A DNA stretch of 59,787 nt from an uncultured Chlorobiaceae bacterium (GCA_903994635.1 CAJEXQ010000012.1:1-59787), one strand, 5' to 3'. Shown: positions 47,675-57,383, counted from the stretch's first letter. Notes: generated by a model not told the origin, from the sequence alone. Numbers and translations: made by a program.

Positions 47675-48052
47675 TCAGAGACGGGTGGTGGAGTAATCGG
47701 CCTCCGCATAATCGCAGATACCGTCAACGGGAGGGTTGCGTTTGCGAACCCTGATGGAGACCTGCTCGATAATCGGAAAATCATGAAGAAGGTCGTGAGC
47801 AATTTCACAGGCGACCGCCTCAATCAGGAAATACTTTTTAAGGGTCAGTGCTTCCCTTATCTTCTTGTATACTGAGCCGTAATCAACAGTTTTCGTAATA
47901 TCGTCGTTAGTTGCGGCATCGGTGAAATCAAAGATAAGCTCAGCATCGACCTCATATTTGGCACCTACGGTATGCTCCTCCTTGAGCACACCGTGGTGCG
48001 CATAGAAGACCATGTTAACCAGTCGGACGCATGAGTGGCTGTGCTGTCTCAT
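47675..48052 (-). CDS. folB: Dihydroneopterin aldolase
   Basis: A 125-residue Fol[29 protein letters not shown] carries the catalytic tyrosine/histidine and glutamate region, [17 protein letters not shown] is the oligomer core and KRNPPVDG the C-terminal lysine motif. A GAGGAG read on the minus strand lies 4 nt before the ATG at 48052, so I prefer this start to upstream in-frame Met codons. It makes the hydroxymethyl-pterin used by the FolK encoded next. Confidence 0.9.
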   Translation of the reverse strand: MRQHSHSCVRLVNMVFYAHHGVLKEEHTVGAKYEVDAELIFDFTDAATNDDITKTVDYGSVYKKIREALTLKKYFLIEAVACEIAHDLLHDFPIIEQVSIRVRKRNPPVDGICDYAEADYSTTRL

Positions 48053-48271
48053 ATAACTCCTCATTGTGGTGAATTCAACGTCGCAATATAGCAATTCTCG
48101 CACTCTCTTTTTTCCTTCCTTGAGCGTGTCCTTACTATGTAGAAAAATCGGGGTATTATCAGAAGAGGTGCTGTGGCCTTGAATAATCTTTATAACAGAG
48201 TTCTTCTAACAGATTATATTTTATAACTTCAACGGTAATAGTAAGAGGTAACTTTTTGAAACGCATTATCT

Positions 48272-49393
48272 ATGGCTCTTGAGTTCAGAAAAGAGGCGCT
48301 TAAAAAGCTGAGTTCGCCCGATGACCTTGACAGGTTAATGCCTGTTACTGATTCTCGAGGCTGGATTGCATTGTTTGCTGGTGGGGTTTTTCTCTTTGCC
48401 GTTCTCATCTGGGGTTTTTATGGCAAAATACCTGTCACAATTCCTGGGGAGGGTATTACCATGGTGACGGGTACCATAGACGCTATTTATTTGCGTACCA
48501 GCGGGGTTCTCAGGCATTTTACGGTGAAAGGTGGTGATGTTGTTCAAAAGGGTCAGGTTATTGCTGTTGTTGAACAGCCTGATTTGAGCCAGTCCGTTGA
48601 AAATGCCCGTTCAGAAGCGGAGTTTGTAAGCCTGCATCAGAAAGAACGAGATGCTTTTCTTCAAAAGACAATCCTTTCTCTGACCGAACGGGTAGATCGT
48701 CTCAAAGGCTTGTTTAAGGAAGGTCTCGTTGAAAAAACGCTTGTTACGAGTGCCGATCAGGATTTGATGAATGCCAAAAATGAACTGTATAATGCTCAGG
48801 AAAAGAATACGGCAATTGACCGACGTTATAATATTACACGTTATAACTATAAGTGGCAGACTGAGTTGATAGCTCCCTACACGGGTAAGGTGACCGAGGT
48901 TCAATATAATAATGGCGATTTTGTCAGTGCTGGCAGATATTTATTGTTGCTTGAGCAGACGGATGCAAGTGGAAAGTCACTGGACGGACTTTTTGTTTAC
49001 TTGTACGTCACGGCTGAGAATGCCAAAAATGCGAGGAAAGGCATGACTGTTTATGTCTCCCCATTAACAGTAGCGCCTGAAGAGTATGGCCATATAGTCG
49101 GCGATGTGCTCAGCGTGAGCGAGTACCCCGAGACTCAGGCTGCGATTGAAACCGATATCAATGAATCTTTGGCCCAGAAATTTTCTGCGATGGGGCCTGT
49201 CTACAAAATCATTGTCAAACTTCGGAGAGATCCTTTATCGTACAGTGGATACCTTTGGACATCGGGTAAAGGCCCACGAATATCAATTACATCAGGGACA
49301 ATCTGTAAAGGGGCGATTAATGTTGAAGATAATCGCCCGGTTGATCTTGTTATCCCTGTATTCAAAAAATATATCCTGGGTCAGACCCGTTAA
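48272..49393 (+). CDS. HlyD-like adaptor of an NHLP-type peptide exporter
   Basis: A 373-residue periplasmic adaptor. One N-terminal membrane helix lies at about residues 31-50. A biotinyl-lipoyl-like segment (VLRHFTVKGGDVVQKGQVIAVVEQPDLSQ) follows, then a coiled coil at about residues 115-200, the second lipoyl half (TELIAPYTGKVTEVQYNNGDFVSAG) and a beta-barrel. It connects inner-membrane ABC exporters to TolC. The domain layout and its neighbours match the NHLP/NHLM bacteriocin system secretion protein. The tolC gene begins 1 nt after its stop. Confidence 0.82.
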   Translation: MALEFRKEALKKLSSPDDLDRLMPVTDSRGWIALFAGGVFLFAVLIWGFYGKIPVTIPGEGITMVTGTIDAIYLRTSGVLRHFTVKGGDVVQKGQVIAVVEQPDLSQSVENARSEAEFVSLHQKERDAFLQKTILSLTERVDRLKGLFKEGLVEKTLVTSADQDLMNAKNELYNAQEKNTAIDRRYNITRYNYKWQTELIAPYTGKVTEVQYNNGDFVSAGRYLLLLEQTDASGKSLDGLFVYLYVTAENAKNARKGMTVYVSPLTVAPEEYGHIVGDVLSVSEYPETQAAIETDINESLAQKFSAMGPVYKIIVKLRRDPLSYSGYLWTSGKGPRISITSGTICKGAINVEDNRPVDLVIPVFKKYILGQTR

Positions 49394-49394
49394 G

Positions 49395-50957
49395 ATGCCT
49401 TACATGCGTTATTCGGATCGACTACTATCACTCCTTGAGCCTTTCAGAGGAAAAGCAAGTCCGATTTTTTTCGGTATAGTTGTCATGGTATTGTTGCCTT
49501 GCAGGGCATCGGCATCGGTCTCTCTTCTTGATGTGGTGCGAACCGCACTTCATCAGGCACCTGGAGTGCAGTTGCAGAGAGAGAATCTGCGGAGCTCGGA
49601 GAGTGACGTGCTGGCTGCTCGTTCGGCGTTTGACCCACAGGTATCACTTTCTCTTGGTTACCGTCATGATGCATTCTCTTCTCTTTCAGGAAGTGAGCTG
49701 AAAAGCGTTACTTCTACTCTCTCGTCAAGCACCTTGCTTCCTTTTGGCTTGATTATCCGCCCGGAACTCTCTGTTATAGGCTACACACCTTCAGGCTCTC
49801 TTTCGAGCAGTCAGACATCGACCGGCATTACTTTTACCTTGCCCCTTATGGAGGGACTTGGGGAGAGCTCTTCGTTTAAAGCACTTTCTGCGTACCGGAA
49901 GGTGTATCAAGCGGAAAACTGCTCATTACAGCACACTGCTTCTTCCACTATTTATGGTGCGGCTCGCGCTTACTGGAATTATCTCTATGCGTACCGGGCT
50001 CTGAAGCTTGACCAGCAGCTTCGTGATAAGGCTGAGGAGAGTTTCAGTGCCACCAAGGCTCTTGCCGGAGCTGGAGAAATTGCCATGATCAGAGCTGACC
50101 AGGCGAAGGCCTACCTTCAGCAGGCGGCAGTTGCAGAGCTCAGTGCAAACCAGTCGCTTCGCCAGGCGTGGAGCGCTCTTTTTCTTGCCATGGGCAACTC
50201 CATTGCGGGGCGTGAAAATCCTGAAGAACCAGTTGACCTTTTTCCGGTTCCAGGCGGGGATCTCTCTTTGCTTGACAGCGTTGCAGCATTGAAAGCCCAG
50301 GCATTCTCTTCCCGTTCCGATCTGCAGGCGCTTCGACTACAAAGTGATGCCGCTAATGATCTTCTTGCTGGTAGCAGGAACAGAATGAAGCCTAAAATTG
50401 ATTTTGATCTGTGGGCAGGATACCGTGGGCAGCATAATGGATCGGCGATTGCGGATTATCTCTCTTCGATTGCCAGCGAGGTTCCGGGTCTCAATGTTTC
50501 GGCAACCCTCCGCTATATGTTCGCAACTGGCAACTACAGTGATGAGGCCGCCCTTATTCGCAGTCGTTCACTGTATGAAAAATCGTTGATCACTCGTGAT
50601 GATCTGGAGCGGAACATTACCGGCAGTGTGGGGCTGGCAGCAGCATCGATAAAAAATGCGGCAGATGTGTATTGGCTCAGCATGCAGAGCGCCAGCACCT
50701 ATCGTCTTCTTGATGCAGCGGAGCTCAAAAAATACAGGATGGGTATGTCAGACCTTTTCAAGGTGCAGACGGTCAGCACCGATCTTGCTCATGCTGAAAA
50801 GCAGCTTCTTTTTGCTGAACAAGCCTATGCAATCTCACTGCTCACTCTTCGCTTTGAGGTTGCAGCGCTCGTGCGTGTGCAGGATGGCGGCTATAGTGTT
50901 GAGCAGCAAGATCTTGTTACCCTTCCGCTACTGAATAACACCAGTAACAAACCATGA
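49395..50957 (+). CDS. TolC-family outer-membrane channel
   Basis: A 520-residue outer-membrane efflux protein. A signal region is followed by two TolC-type repeats: VVRTALHQAPGVQLQRENLRSSESDVLAARSAFDPQVSLSLGY, a long helical part ALKLDQQLRDKAEESFSATKALAGAGEIAMIRADQAKAYLQQAAV, and the second helical hairpin LDAAELKKYRMGMSDLFKVQTVSTDLAHAEKQLLFAEQAYAISLLTLRF. It provides the outer-membrane exit for the exporter. Start ATG at 49395, one base after the adaptor stop; an ATG three codons later is possible. The stop overlaps the next gene by ATGA. Confidence 0.85.
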   Translation: MPYMRYSDRLLSLLEPFRGKASPIFFGIVVMVLLPCRASASVSLLDVVRTALHQAPGVQLQRENLRSSESDVLAARSAFDPQVSLSLGYRHDAFSSLSGSELKSVTSTLSSSTLLPFGLIIRPELSVIGYTPSGSLSSSQTSTGITFTLPLMEGLGESSSFKALSAYRKVYQAENCSLQHTASSTIYGAARAYWNYLYAYRALKLDQQLRDKAEESFSATKALAGAGEIAMIRADQAKAYLQQAAVAELSANQSLRQAWSALFLAMGNSIAGRENPEEPVDLFPVPGGDLSLLDSVAALKAQAFSSRSDLQALRLQSDAANDLLAGSRNRMKPKIDFDLWAGYRGQHNGSAIADYLSSIASEVPGLNVSATLRYMFATGNYSDEAALIRSRSLYEKSLITRDDLERNITGSVGLAAASIKNAADVYWLSMQSASTYRLLDAAELKKYRMGMSDLFKVQTVSTDLAHAEKQLLFAEQAYAISLLTLRFEVAALVRVQDGGYSVEQQDLVTLPLLNNTSNKP

Positions 50958-53143
50958 GAGCGCAAAAAGAACAACTGCCCTGGAGAGAGGCACGCTTCAA
51001 AACCCCAACGGTGCTGCAAATGGAGGCGGTGGAGTGTGGCGCTGCATCTCTTGCCATGATTCTTGCCTATTATGGCAGGTTTGAACCGCTTGAAAAGTTA
51101 AGGGAAGCTTGCGGAGTTTCGCGCGATGGCAGCAAGGCAAGCAGCCTCATCAAGGCTGCACGAACGTATGGTTTTGAAGCCAAAGGGTTCCGTATTGAGC
51201 CGGAAGGGATTTTTGAAAAGCAGCTTCCGATGATTCTTTTCTGGAACCTTTACCATTTTGTGGTACTGGAAGGGTATAAAAATGGCATATACTACATTAA
51301 TGATCCCGGTTCAGGCCCACGAAAGGTAACGCAGGAAGAGTTTAGTGACTCATTTTCTGGCGTTGCTTTGACCTTTTCGCCAACACCAGATTTCAGGAAA
51401 GGCGGAAAACCTTTCAGCCTGGTGGATGCCCTGAAAAAGAGATTGCCTGGCCTCGAGCGAGCGCTGGTCTATATTGTGCTTGTCTCTCTTTTGCTGGTGA
51501 TTCCTGGCCTTGTAGTGCCCTCTTTTTTACGGATCTTCATTGACTTTATCCTGGTAAAAGGGATGACTGGCTGGATCAAGCCACTGCTTGTTGGCATGGT
51601 TGTAACAGCCCTGTTACAGGGCGCTCTCTCATGGCTCAAAGAGTACTATCTGCTCAGGGCTGAAACGAAGCTGGCCCTTACCTCGTCGACGAAATTTTTC
51701 AACCATGTTTTTGCTCTGCCAATCAGGTTTTTCTCCATGCGCCAGGCAGGCGAAATATCCAATCGTGTTCAGTTGAACGACAAGGTCGCAACTCTTGTGG
51801 CCGGTGACCTTTCATCAAACGCTCTGAATATACTGCTGATTTTTTTCTATGCCCTTCTGATGTTTCAATATGATGTTGTGTTGACTGCGGTTGCCATTGT
51901 GATTGCGGCAATGAATGGTGTCGCGCTCAAATATGTCTCTCGCCGTCGTATTGTGCTGAACCAGAAGTTCCAGCAGGATAACGGCAAGCTTCTCGGCACA
52001 ACATTCTACGGTATCAAATCTATTGAAAGCATCAAAGCTTCCGGAGCAGAGCAGGACTTTTTTTCTCGCTGGTCGGGGCTCTACGCCAATATGGTAACGG
52101 GCCGTCAGACACTGGAAGTTTCAACCGTTTTTCTCCTCGCTATTCCTCCATTCCTTCAAACTGCCGGCAACATTGTGATTCTTGCTGCCGGTTCGCTGCG
52201 GGTGATGGAAGGTGCACTCACTATGGGTATGCTGATTGCCTTTCAGAGTCTTCTTTTTTCTTTTCTGGCTCCTGTTAACCAGATGGTGACCCTTGGTCAG
52301 AAATTGCAGGAGGCAGAGGGTGACATGCAGCGCCTTGATGATGTCATGAATAATGACGCTTCACTTGCTGAAGATGATGATGAAAGCCTCACTCTCAACA
52401 ACAAAACCGGGCTGCCTCTAAAACTGGCAGGTTTTGTAGAACTCAGGAATGTAACTTTTGGCTACAATCCTCTGGAACCTCCGCTGATCACCGATTTTTC
52501 TCTCAAGCTCATCCCGGGTTCACGAGTGGCGCTTGTTGGTGGCTCAGGTTCTGGCAAGTCAACCATATCCAAAATTGTTGCGGGTCTTTACGAACCATGG
52601 AGCGGGGAAGTGCTCTTTGACGGTAAACCAAGGAGCGAGATTTCTCGAAGGGTCATGATAGATTCTCTTGGGATGGTAGACCAGGATATAACGCTCTTTG
52701 AAGGTACTATTGCCGAAAACATTGCCATGTGGGATAGCACCATTCCGCAGCAAGATATTGCCCGTGCAGCCGAGGATGCTGCAATCCACGATGTTATTGT
52801 TTCCCGTACTGGTGGTTATCAGGGGCTTCTGACGGAAGGTGGCAACAACTTCAGTGGAGGTCAGCGTCAGAGGATGGAAATTGCCCGCGCTCTTGCCATT
52901 GATCCCTCCATTCTTGTGCTTGATGAAGCGACCAGTGCTCTCGACCCGGCGACTGAAAAGGTAATTGATGGTCATATCCGCAGCAGGGGATGTACGTGCA
53001 TGATTGTTGCACACCGGTTGAGTACCATTCGTGATTGTGAAGAAATTATTGTGCTTGAATATGGTCAGGTGAAAGAGCGGGGGACGCACGCCTCTCTTAT
53101 GGCGGCAAATGGTGTCTATGCGGCTTTGATCAAAACGGGGTAG
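50954..53143 (+). CDS. C39 peptidase-ABC exporter (NHLP type)
   Basis: A 729-residue protein with three parts. The C39 peptidase (residues 1-140) has the triad C28 (VECGAASL), H101 (LYHFVVLEG) and D117 (YYINDPGSG), and would cut leader peptides after a double glycine. A six-helix permease spans about 165-455. The nucleotide-binding domain has GGSGSGKST near 535, an intact LSGGQ-like FSGGQRQRM and VLDEATSALDP. It processes and exports peptides with Gly-Gly leaders, such as the two leader peptides found downstream. It starts with an ATGA overlap with tolC. Confidence 0.9.
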   Translation: MRAQKEQLPWREARFKTPTVLQMEAVECGAASLAMILAYYGRFEPLEKLREACGVSRDGSKASSLIKAARTYGFEAKGFRIEPEGIFEKQLPMILFWNLYHFVVLEGYKNGIYYINDPGSGPRKVTQEEFSDSFSGVALTFSPTPDFRKGGKPFSLVDALKKRLPGLERALVYIVLVSLLLVIPGLVVPSFLRIFIDFILVKGMTGWIKPLLVGMVVTALLQGALSWLKEYYLLRAETKLALTSSTKFFNHVFALPIRFFSMRQAGEISNRVQLNDKVATLVAGDLSSNALNILLIFFYALLMFQYDVVLTAVAIVIAAMNGVALKYVSRRRIVLNQKFQQDNGKLLGTTFYGIKSIESIKASGAEQDFFSRWSGLYANMVTGRQTLEVSTVFLLAIPPFLQTAGNIVILAAGSLRVMEGALTMGMLIAFQSLLFSFLAPVNQMVTLGQKLQEAEGDMQRLDDVMNNDASLAEDDDESLTLNNKTGLPLKLAGFVELRNVTFGYNPLEPPLITDFSLKLIPGSRVALVGGSGSGKSTISKIVAGLYEPWSGEVLFDGKPRSEISRRVMIDSLGMVDQDITLFEGTIAENIAMWDSTIPQQDIARAAEDAAIHDVIVSRTGGYQGLLTEGGNNFSGGQRQRMEIARALAIDPSILVLDEATSALDPATEKVIDGHIRSRGCTCMIVAHRLSTIRDCEEIIVLEYGQVKERGTHASLMAANGVYAALIKTG

Positions 53144-53157
53144 TATCCAAACATGCT

Positions 53158-55380
53158 ATGGATAAAGATGTAAAAAAAGTCGACACTGGCAGCTCATTCG
53201 GCGAGAGGTTGACTCTGAAAGCCCGCGCTCAGCAAAAAGAGTACCTCTCCGCGCTGGAGGGTATCACCCTTATGATGCGGAAACGGAACAAGAGAGATGA
53301 GCTGTTGGCCGATTCCGATCCCCTGTTTGCAGCTTGCGCCCTGGCGGGGAATGCTGCGGGTATTTGCTTTCGCAAACCCTATGGCGATCTCCTGAATTCG
53401 CACGAAGATCCGTTACAGCTCATTTGTCGTTTTTCGGGTATTCGAGCACGAATGGTAACTCTTAGAGCGACCGATACGTGGTGGCGCCAGGATAATGGAC
53501 CAATGCTTGGCTTCAGTAAAAAAGAGCAAAAGCCGTTTGCCCTTCTTCCTGGAGGTCGCTCGGGGTATCGGTTGACCGACCCATCATCTTCTGATACTGT
53601 TGAGCTTAACGAGGCAGTTGCGGAAGGAATAGCTGAACAGGCGTGGATGTTTTATTCTCCCTTTCCAGAAAAGCCGTTACAGGGAAAGGAGATCCTTCAA
53701 TTCGGCATGTTCGGGTGCCGTGAGGATGTGATACGCCTGATCCTGCTTGGTATTGCTGCGTCACTTTTTGGGCTGTTGACCCCTGTTTTGACAGGTCAGC
53801 TTTTCGGAACAGTTATTCCCCAGTCAAATCGCGGACAGCTTTTGCAGTTGGTCTTGATTCTTCTTGCCAGTGTCATATCAGTTACCGGATTTGATCTTGC
53901 CAAGCAAATTGCGGCAATGAGGATGCAAAATAGAATTGACATGCGGATACAACCCGGGCTTATTGACCGGTTGTTGAATCTTCCCAGTAACTTTTTCAGG
54001 AATTATTCTTCGGGCGATCTTGCTGCGCGGGTTATGGGCGCTACCCAGATCAGGGAGATACTCAGTAGCTCTGCCGTCAGTGTACTGCTTGGCATGATGT
54101 TCAGTCTCTTTTCACTTGCGTTGCTCTTTTACTACAGTTGGAAGCTTGCGCTTGTTGCACTTCTCCTTTCGTTCATTATGGTTGCAGCAACCATCTTCAT
54201 CTCTTTTCGTCAGCTCAAACTTAATCGGGATGCCCTTACTGTCCAGGGCAAGATTTCGGGCATGCTTGGCAACTGGCTGGGAGGTATTACAAAAATACGC
54301 ATTACTGGTACCGAAAAAACAGCATTTTCAAAATGGGCAACCCTTTTTATCCAGGAAAGGGGATTGATGTTTGATGCAGGAAAACTTCAGAATACGCTCT
54401 CGGTGGTAACCACATCATTTCCGGTAGTAGCTATGGCTGTTATTTTTTTTTCCGCCATCACCATCATGCAGAGCGATAAACTTAGCACCGGCTCATTTAT
54501 TACCTTTACCACTGCTTATACCACCTTTCAGACGACACTCCTGCAGATGGTCATGACCGTGATAGCAAGTCTCAATGTTGTGCCTCTTTATGAAAGGCTC
54601 AAGCCGGTGCTCGAAACGATGCCCGAAGCTGATGAAACAAAAAAATACCCTGCGAAACTTTCAGGAGAGATCGTTCTTCAGGATGTGAATTTCAGCTACA
54701 GCAGCGATGCTCCCCAGATTTTGTTTGATATCAATTTATCAGTCTCTCCTGGCGAATTTGTTGCCCTTGTCGGTGGCTCCGGCTCTGGAAAATCAACCCT
54801 GCTCAGGCTGCTTCTCGGTTTTGAAAAAGCAGACTCAGGGACGGTTTACTATGGCGGAGAGGATCTTGCTTCACTGAATGTTCAGGCTGTTCGTCGTCAA
54901 ATTGGTGTTGTTATGCAGAACGGCCAACTTCTTCCAGGTTTTATTTTACAAAACATTATTGGTTCATCCATACTGACGATTGATGATGCCTGGGAAGCTG
55001 CCAAAATGGCTGGCTTCGATGAGGATATACGGCAAATGCCAATGGGAATGTACACCGTGATCAGCGAAGGGAGCGGCACCCTTTCCGGCGGACAGCGGCA
55101 GCGGTTGCTGATTGCCAGCGCTCTTGTACGCAAACCGGGCATCATCTTTTTTGATGAAGCAACCAGCGCTCTCGACAATCGTACGCAGGAGGTAGTCAGC
55201 AAAAGCCTTGAACAGCTTCAATCCACCCGGATTGTGATTGCCCACCGTCTCAGCACCATCCGTAAAGCTGACCGTATTTACTGTCTTGACAAGGGCCGGA
55301 TTGTTCAATCGGGAAGTTACGAAGAGCTGATGGCCCAGGAGGGTTTTTTCAAAGAGTTGGCCAGTCGGCAGATAGCATAA
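53158..55380 (+). CDS. Second ABC exporter of the NHLP-type pair
   Basis: A 740-residue ABC transporter without peptidase. Its N-terminal 190 residues are a distinct soluble domain (including a cyclic-nucleotide-like or inactive region), then a six-helix permease, then an NBD with GGSGSGKST near 545, LSGGQRQRL and IIFFDEATSALDN. It pairs with the peptidase-ABC gene 14 nt upstream, as in NHLM/NHLP bacteriocin clusters where the two may form a heterodimer. All sequence motifs for ATP hydrolysis are present. Confidence 0.85.
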   Translation: MDKDVKKVDTGSSFGERLTLKARAQQKEYLSALEGITLMMRKRNKRDELLADSDPLFAACALAGNAAGICFRKPYGDLLNSHEDPLQLICRFSGIRARMVTLRATDTWWRQDNGPMLGFSKKEQKPFALLPGGRSGYRLTDPSSSDTVELNEAVAEGIAEQAWMFYSPFPEKPLQGKEILQFGMFGCREDVIRLILLGIAASLFGLLTPVLTGQLFGTVIPQSNRGQLLQLVLILLASVISVTGFDLAKQIAAMRMQNRIDMRIQPGLIDRLLNLPSNFFRNYSSGDLAARVMGATQIREILSSSAVSVLLGMMFSLFSLALLFYYSWKLALVALLLSFIMVAATIFISFRQLKLNRDALTVQGKISGMLGNWLGGITKIRITGTEKTAFSKWATLFIQERGLMFDAGKLQNTLSVVTTSFPVVAMAVIFFSAITIMQSDKLSTGSFITFTTAYTTFQTTLLQMVMTVIASLNVVPLYERLKPVLETMPEADETKKYPAKLSGEIVLQDVNFSYSSDAPQILFDINLSVSPGEFVALVGGSGSGKSTLLRLLLGFEKADSGTVYYGGEDLASLNVQAVRRQIGVVMQNGQLLPGFILQNIIGSSILTIDDAWEAAKMAGFDEDIRQMPMGMYTVISEGSGTLSGGQRQRLLIASALVRKPGIIFFDEATSALDNRTQEVVSKSLEQLQSTRIVIAHRLSTIRKADRIYCLDKGRIVQSGSYEELMAQEGFFKELASRQIA

Positions 55381-55413
55381 GCGCTTACGGAACACTCATC
55401 CTTCACTGTCAGT

Positions 55414-55722
55414 ATGGATGAAGGTGGCCGAGCGATGATGAGGGTGCCGGGTGGATATGGCTGGTATAACTTCAAGTCGCTGGATGTTGACTTTGAGGGA
55501 GCTGGCATGGTGACCAACGGCTATCTGCTCGACAGCAAAAAGATCGCCCGGCTCAACGACCTCAAGATCAATTCCACTTTAGTGGACTCTTTTAAATCGA
55601 GGTATGAGGGCTTTTACGCCAGCGTTCTCTATGCTTTTTTTGCCAGTATCATGGAGGACATCATCGCTGAAGATGTGAGCAACAAGGACAGTGATCAAGG
55701 AGCTCTCGCGGGAGTTAAGTAA
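55414..55722 (+). CDS. Small unrecognised ORF after the exporter
   Basis: A 102-codon ORF following the second ABC gene by 33 nt on the same strand. The product (GGYGWYNFKSLDVDFEGAGMVTNGYLLDSKKIARLND and SFKSRYEGFYASVLYAFFASIMEDII) is not a family I recognise. It has no signal peptide and no leader-like GG end. Its last 30 nt overlap, in another frame, the end of a leader peptide reading frame (55691-55798). The two together may be one frameshifted gene, or an unrelated small gene. Coding status is uncertain. Confidence 0.4.
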   Translation: MDEGGRAMMRVPGGYGWYNFKSLDVDFEGAGMVTNGYLLDSKKIARLNDLKINSTLVDSFKSRYEGFYASVLYAFFASIMEDIIAEDVSNKDSDQGALAGVK

Positions 55723-55798
55723 CAAAGAGCTTGACGCTGTGGCTGGCGGAGTGGGGCCAAGATTTCCAGGCGATAGTATTCATACCAATTTTAGATAA
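55691..55798 (+). pseudogene. C-terminal piece of a double-glycine leader peptide precursor
   Basis: A short frame not in the larger ORFs starts at a GTG at 55691 and codes for a leader-type tail, ELSNKELDAVAGG, followed by a 15-residue core VGPRFPGDSIHTNFR and a stop at 55796-55798. The SNKELDAVAGG end fits Nif11/NHLP leaders processed by C39 peptidases. The upstream part of a normal leader is absent in this frame (a stop lies at 55676-55678), so it may be a 5'-truncated precursor or the shifted end of the upstream ORF. The core has no Cys. Confidence 0.5.
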
Positions 55799-55806
55799 TT
55801 TGCCAC

Positions 55807-56478
55807 ATGCAGACTGAACGTTATTCAAGGAGAGAGTTCCTTGCCAGGGTATACAGGTATTCATCTCTTTCCATGATGGCACTGTTGTTTGGTTATGATC
55901 TTTCGGCACACGAAAAGGATTTGGGAAAATCTACGGCTTTGCTCTATGCGACAAGATATGGCGCCACAAAGGATACCGCTCAGTGGATACAACATGGTAT
56001 GCGCACTCCTGTTGACTTGCTTGATATTGAACGGGTATCGTTTTCTGACGTCCTGACCAGGTACGACCGGTTTATTGTTGGTTCTGGCATCTGGATCGGA
56101 GGAGTGCATAATAAAGTTATTGAGTTCCTCGAAACAGGGCAGAACTCTCTGGATGGCAAAATTCTGGCGACCTTTCTTGTCTGCGGCACGGAGGAGAGTA
56201 CTGACAAGGGACGTGCAGGGATTGAGGGCTACTTTAACGTCATGCATGCCTCGCTGGCAACTAAACCCTCCATGAGCAAGGCTTTTGGTGGTAGAATCAT
56301 TGTTGAGAAGCTGACTGATGATGACAGGAAAGCGCTCACCGCTTTTTACAACACGTTTTTGCACGAGCAATTACGAAGCTGGGATCGTACCGACCCCGAG
56401 AAAGCCCGGCATTTCGGAACGGATGCCGAATATAAGATCGAAAACACCCTGCTTGGCTCTGTTCAGAAAAGCGTATAA
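55807..56478 (+). CDS. Tat-exported flavodoxin-domain protein
   Basis: A 223-residue protein. The N-terminus SRREFLARV followed by a hydrophobic stretch (YSSLSMMALLFGYDLSA) is a twin-arginine signal (RR at residues 8-9), suggesting export of a folded cofactor protein. The rest is a flavodoxin domain: LLYATRYGATKDTAQWIQHG binds FMN phosphate, DRFIVGSGIWIGGVHNKVIEFL and ILATFLVCGTEES are the next loops. It resembles HemG-like and other menaquinol-linked flavodoxins in sequence, but with a signal. It starts 8 nt after the leader peptide stop. Role unknown; possibly a redox partner. Confidence 0.72.
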   Translation: MQTERYSRREFLARVYRYSSLSMMALLFGYDLSAHEKDLGKSTALLYATRYGATKDTAQWIQHGMRTPVDLLDIERVSFSDVLTRYDRFIVGSGIWIGGVHNKVIEFLETGQNSLDGKILATFLVCGTEESTDKGRAGIEGYFNVMHASLATKPSMSKAFGGRIIVEKLTDDDRKALTAFYNTFLHEQLRSWDRTDPEKARHFGTDAEYKIENTLLGSVQKSV

Positions 56479-56504
56479 CCTAAAGCACACCTGCGAATCA
56501 AGGT

Positions 56505-57383
56505 TCAAGACGATTGCAGCAATGCAACCGGCACACCTGCAATCTCTGCGGCTTCTTCAGCACTCATCCCGATCTCTACCAACCTCTTGGCAACCTGAAG
56601 CTTACCCTCTTCAATACACTCAACCTTACCCTCAACCTTCCCTTCAGCCTTGCCCTCATCATAGGCCGTATCAATAACATTTTTCAAGTCACGATATATC
56701 TTGAGGCTTTCTTCGTATGCCGCAGCTTCAGCAGGAGAGTATTTCGCTATCTCTGCTATTTCGAATACTTTGCTGAATACTTTTTCCTGCAGCCGTTGTG
56801 GACGATCAGTGAGTTCCGGCAGGTGGCGAAGCAGATAGCACCATTTATCAAAATCAGTCACCAGTTCGTCAACATTTTTGCGAAACTTTGGCAGTTCAAG
56901 ATAAATAAAGGTGAGTTTATTATAGAATACCTGGCCTGTTGAACGATCGAGCAGCTTCACTTCATGATGAACAACATCACGCGACGCTTGATCCTCATCA
57001 AAGATAAAGTCAAGAATCCCGACCATATAGACTGGTTTCAGGCAAAAATCCCATGTGCCTTTTTTTGCTTGCTGCTGAATGGGAAACGAGGCGTAAAAGA
57101 CCGAACGATCTTTAAAATAGTTCTGCTTTGCCCGCTGCATCTCGACAATAAAGGTGTCGCCATGCTTGTTCTTGCAGTGCAGGTCAAAAATAGCGCGTCG
57201 ATCATATTCGCTGCGGCCGGTCTGTTCTGTGGGCATAAATGAGAGATCTGCAATAATGCCGGCATCAACGGGCAGCAATGAGTTCAGAAAAGCGATCAAA
57301 AGATCTTTGTTTACCTCCGATCCGAAAATCTTTTTGAAGCCAAAGTCGGTGAAGGGGTTGATGTAGCGATCTTGCGTCGTCAT
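56505..57383 (-). CDS. Rpn / PD-(D/E)XK transposase-like nuclease
   Basis: A 292-residue protein of the Rpn (PDDEXK_2) family. It begins RYINPFTDFGFKKIFGSEVNKDLLIAFLNSLL, has the nuclease motif FDLHCKNKHGDTFIVEMQRAKQNYF (D, E-x-Q), and ends with an EGKAEGKVEGKVE stretch and a helical tail. Rpn proteins nick DNA and behave as mobile or recombination-promoting genes with many copies per genome. The start is set at MTTQDRYINPF at 57383; an in-frame ATG 24 codons upstream is less likely. It lies between the peptide exporter and the Nif11 precursor and may have inserted there. Confidence 0.87.
   Translation of the reverse strand: MTTQDRYINPFTDFGFKKIFGSEVNKDLLIAFLNSLLPVDAGIIADLSFMPTEQTGRSEYDRRAIFDLHCKNKHGDTFIVEMQRAKQNYFKDRSVFYASFPIQQQAKKGTWDFCLKPVYMVGILDFIFDEDQASRDVVHHEVKLLDRSTGQVFYNKLTFIYLELPKFRKNVDELVTDFDKWCYLLRHLPELTDRPQRLQEKVFSKVFEIAEIAKYSPAEAAAYEESLKIYRDLKNVIDTAYDEGKAEGKVEGKVECIEEGKLQVAKRLVEIGMSAEEAAEIAGVPVALLQSS

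Noticed and set aside
55807..56478. HemG-type protoporphyrinogen oxidase
   Set aside because: Only the flavodoxin fold and general layout agree; the Tat signal and lack of a haem-gene context argue against a firm call.
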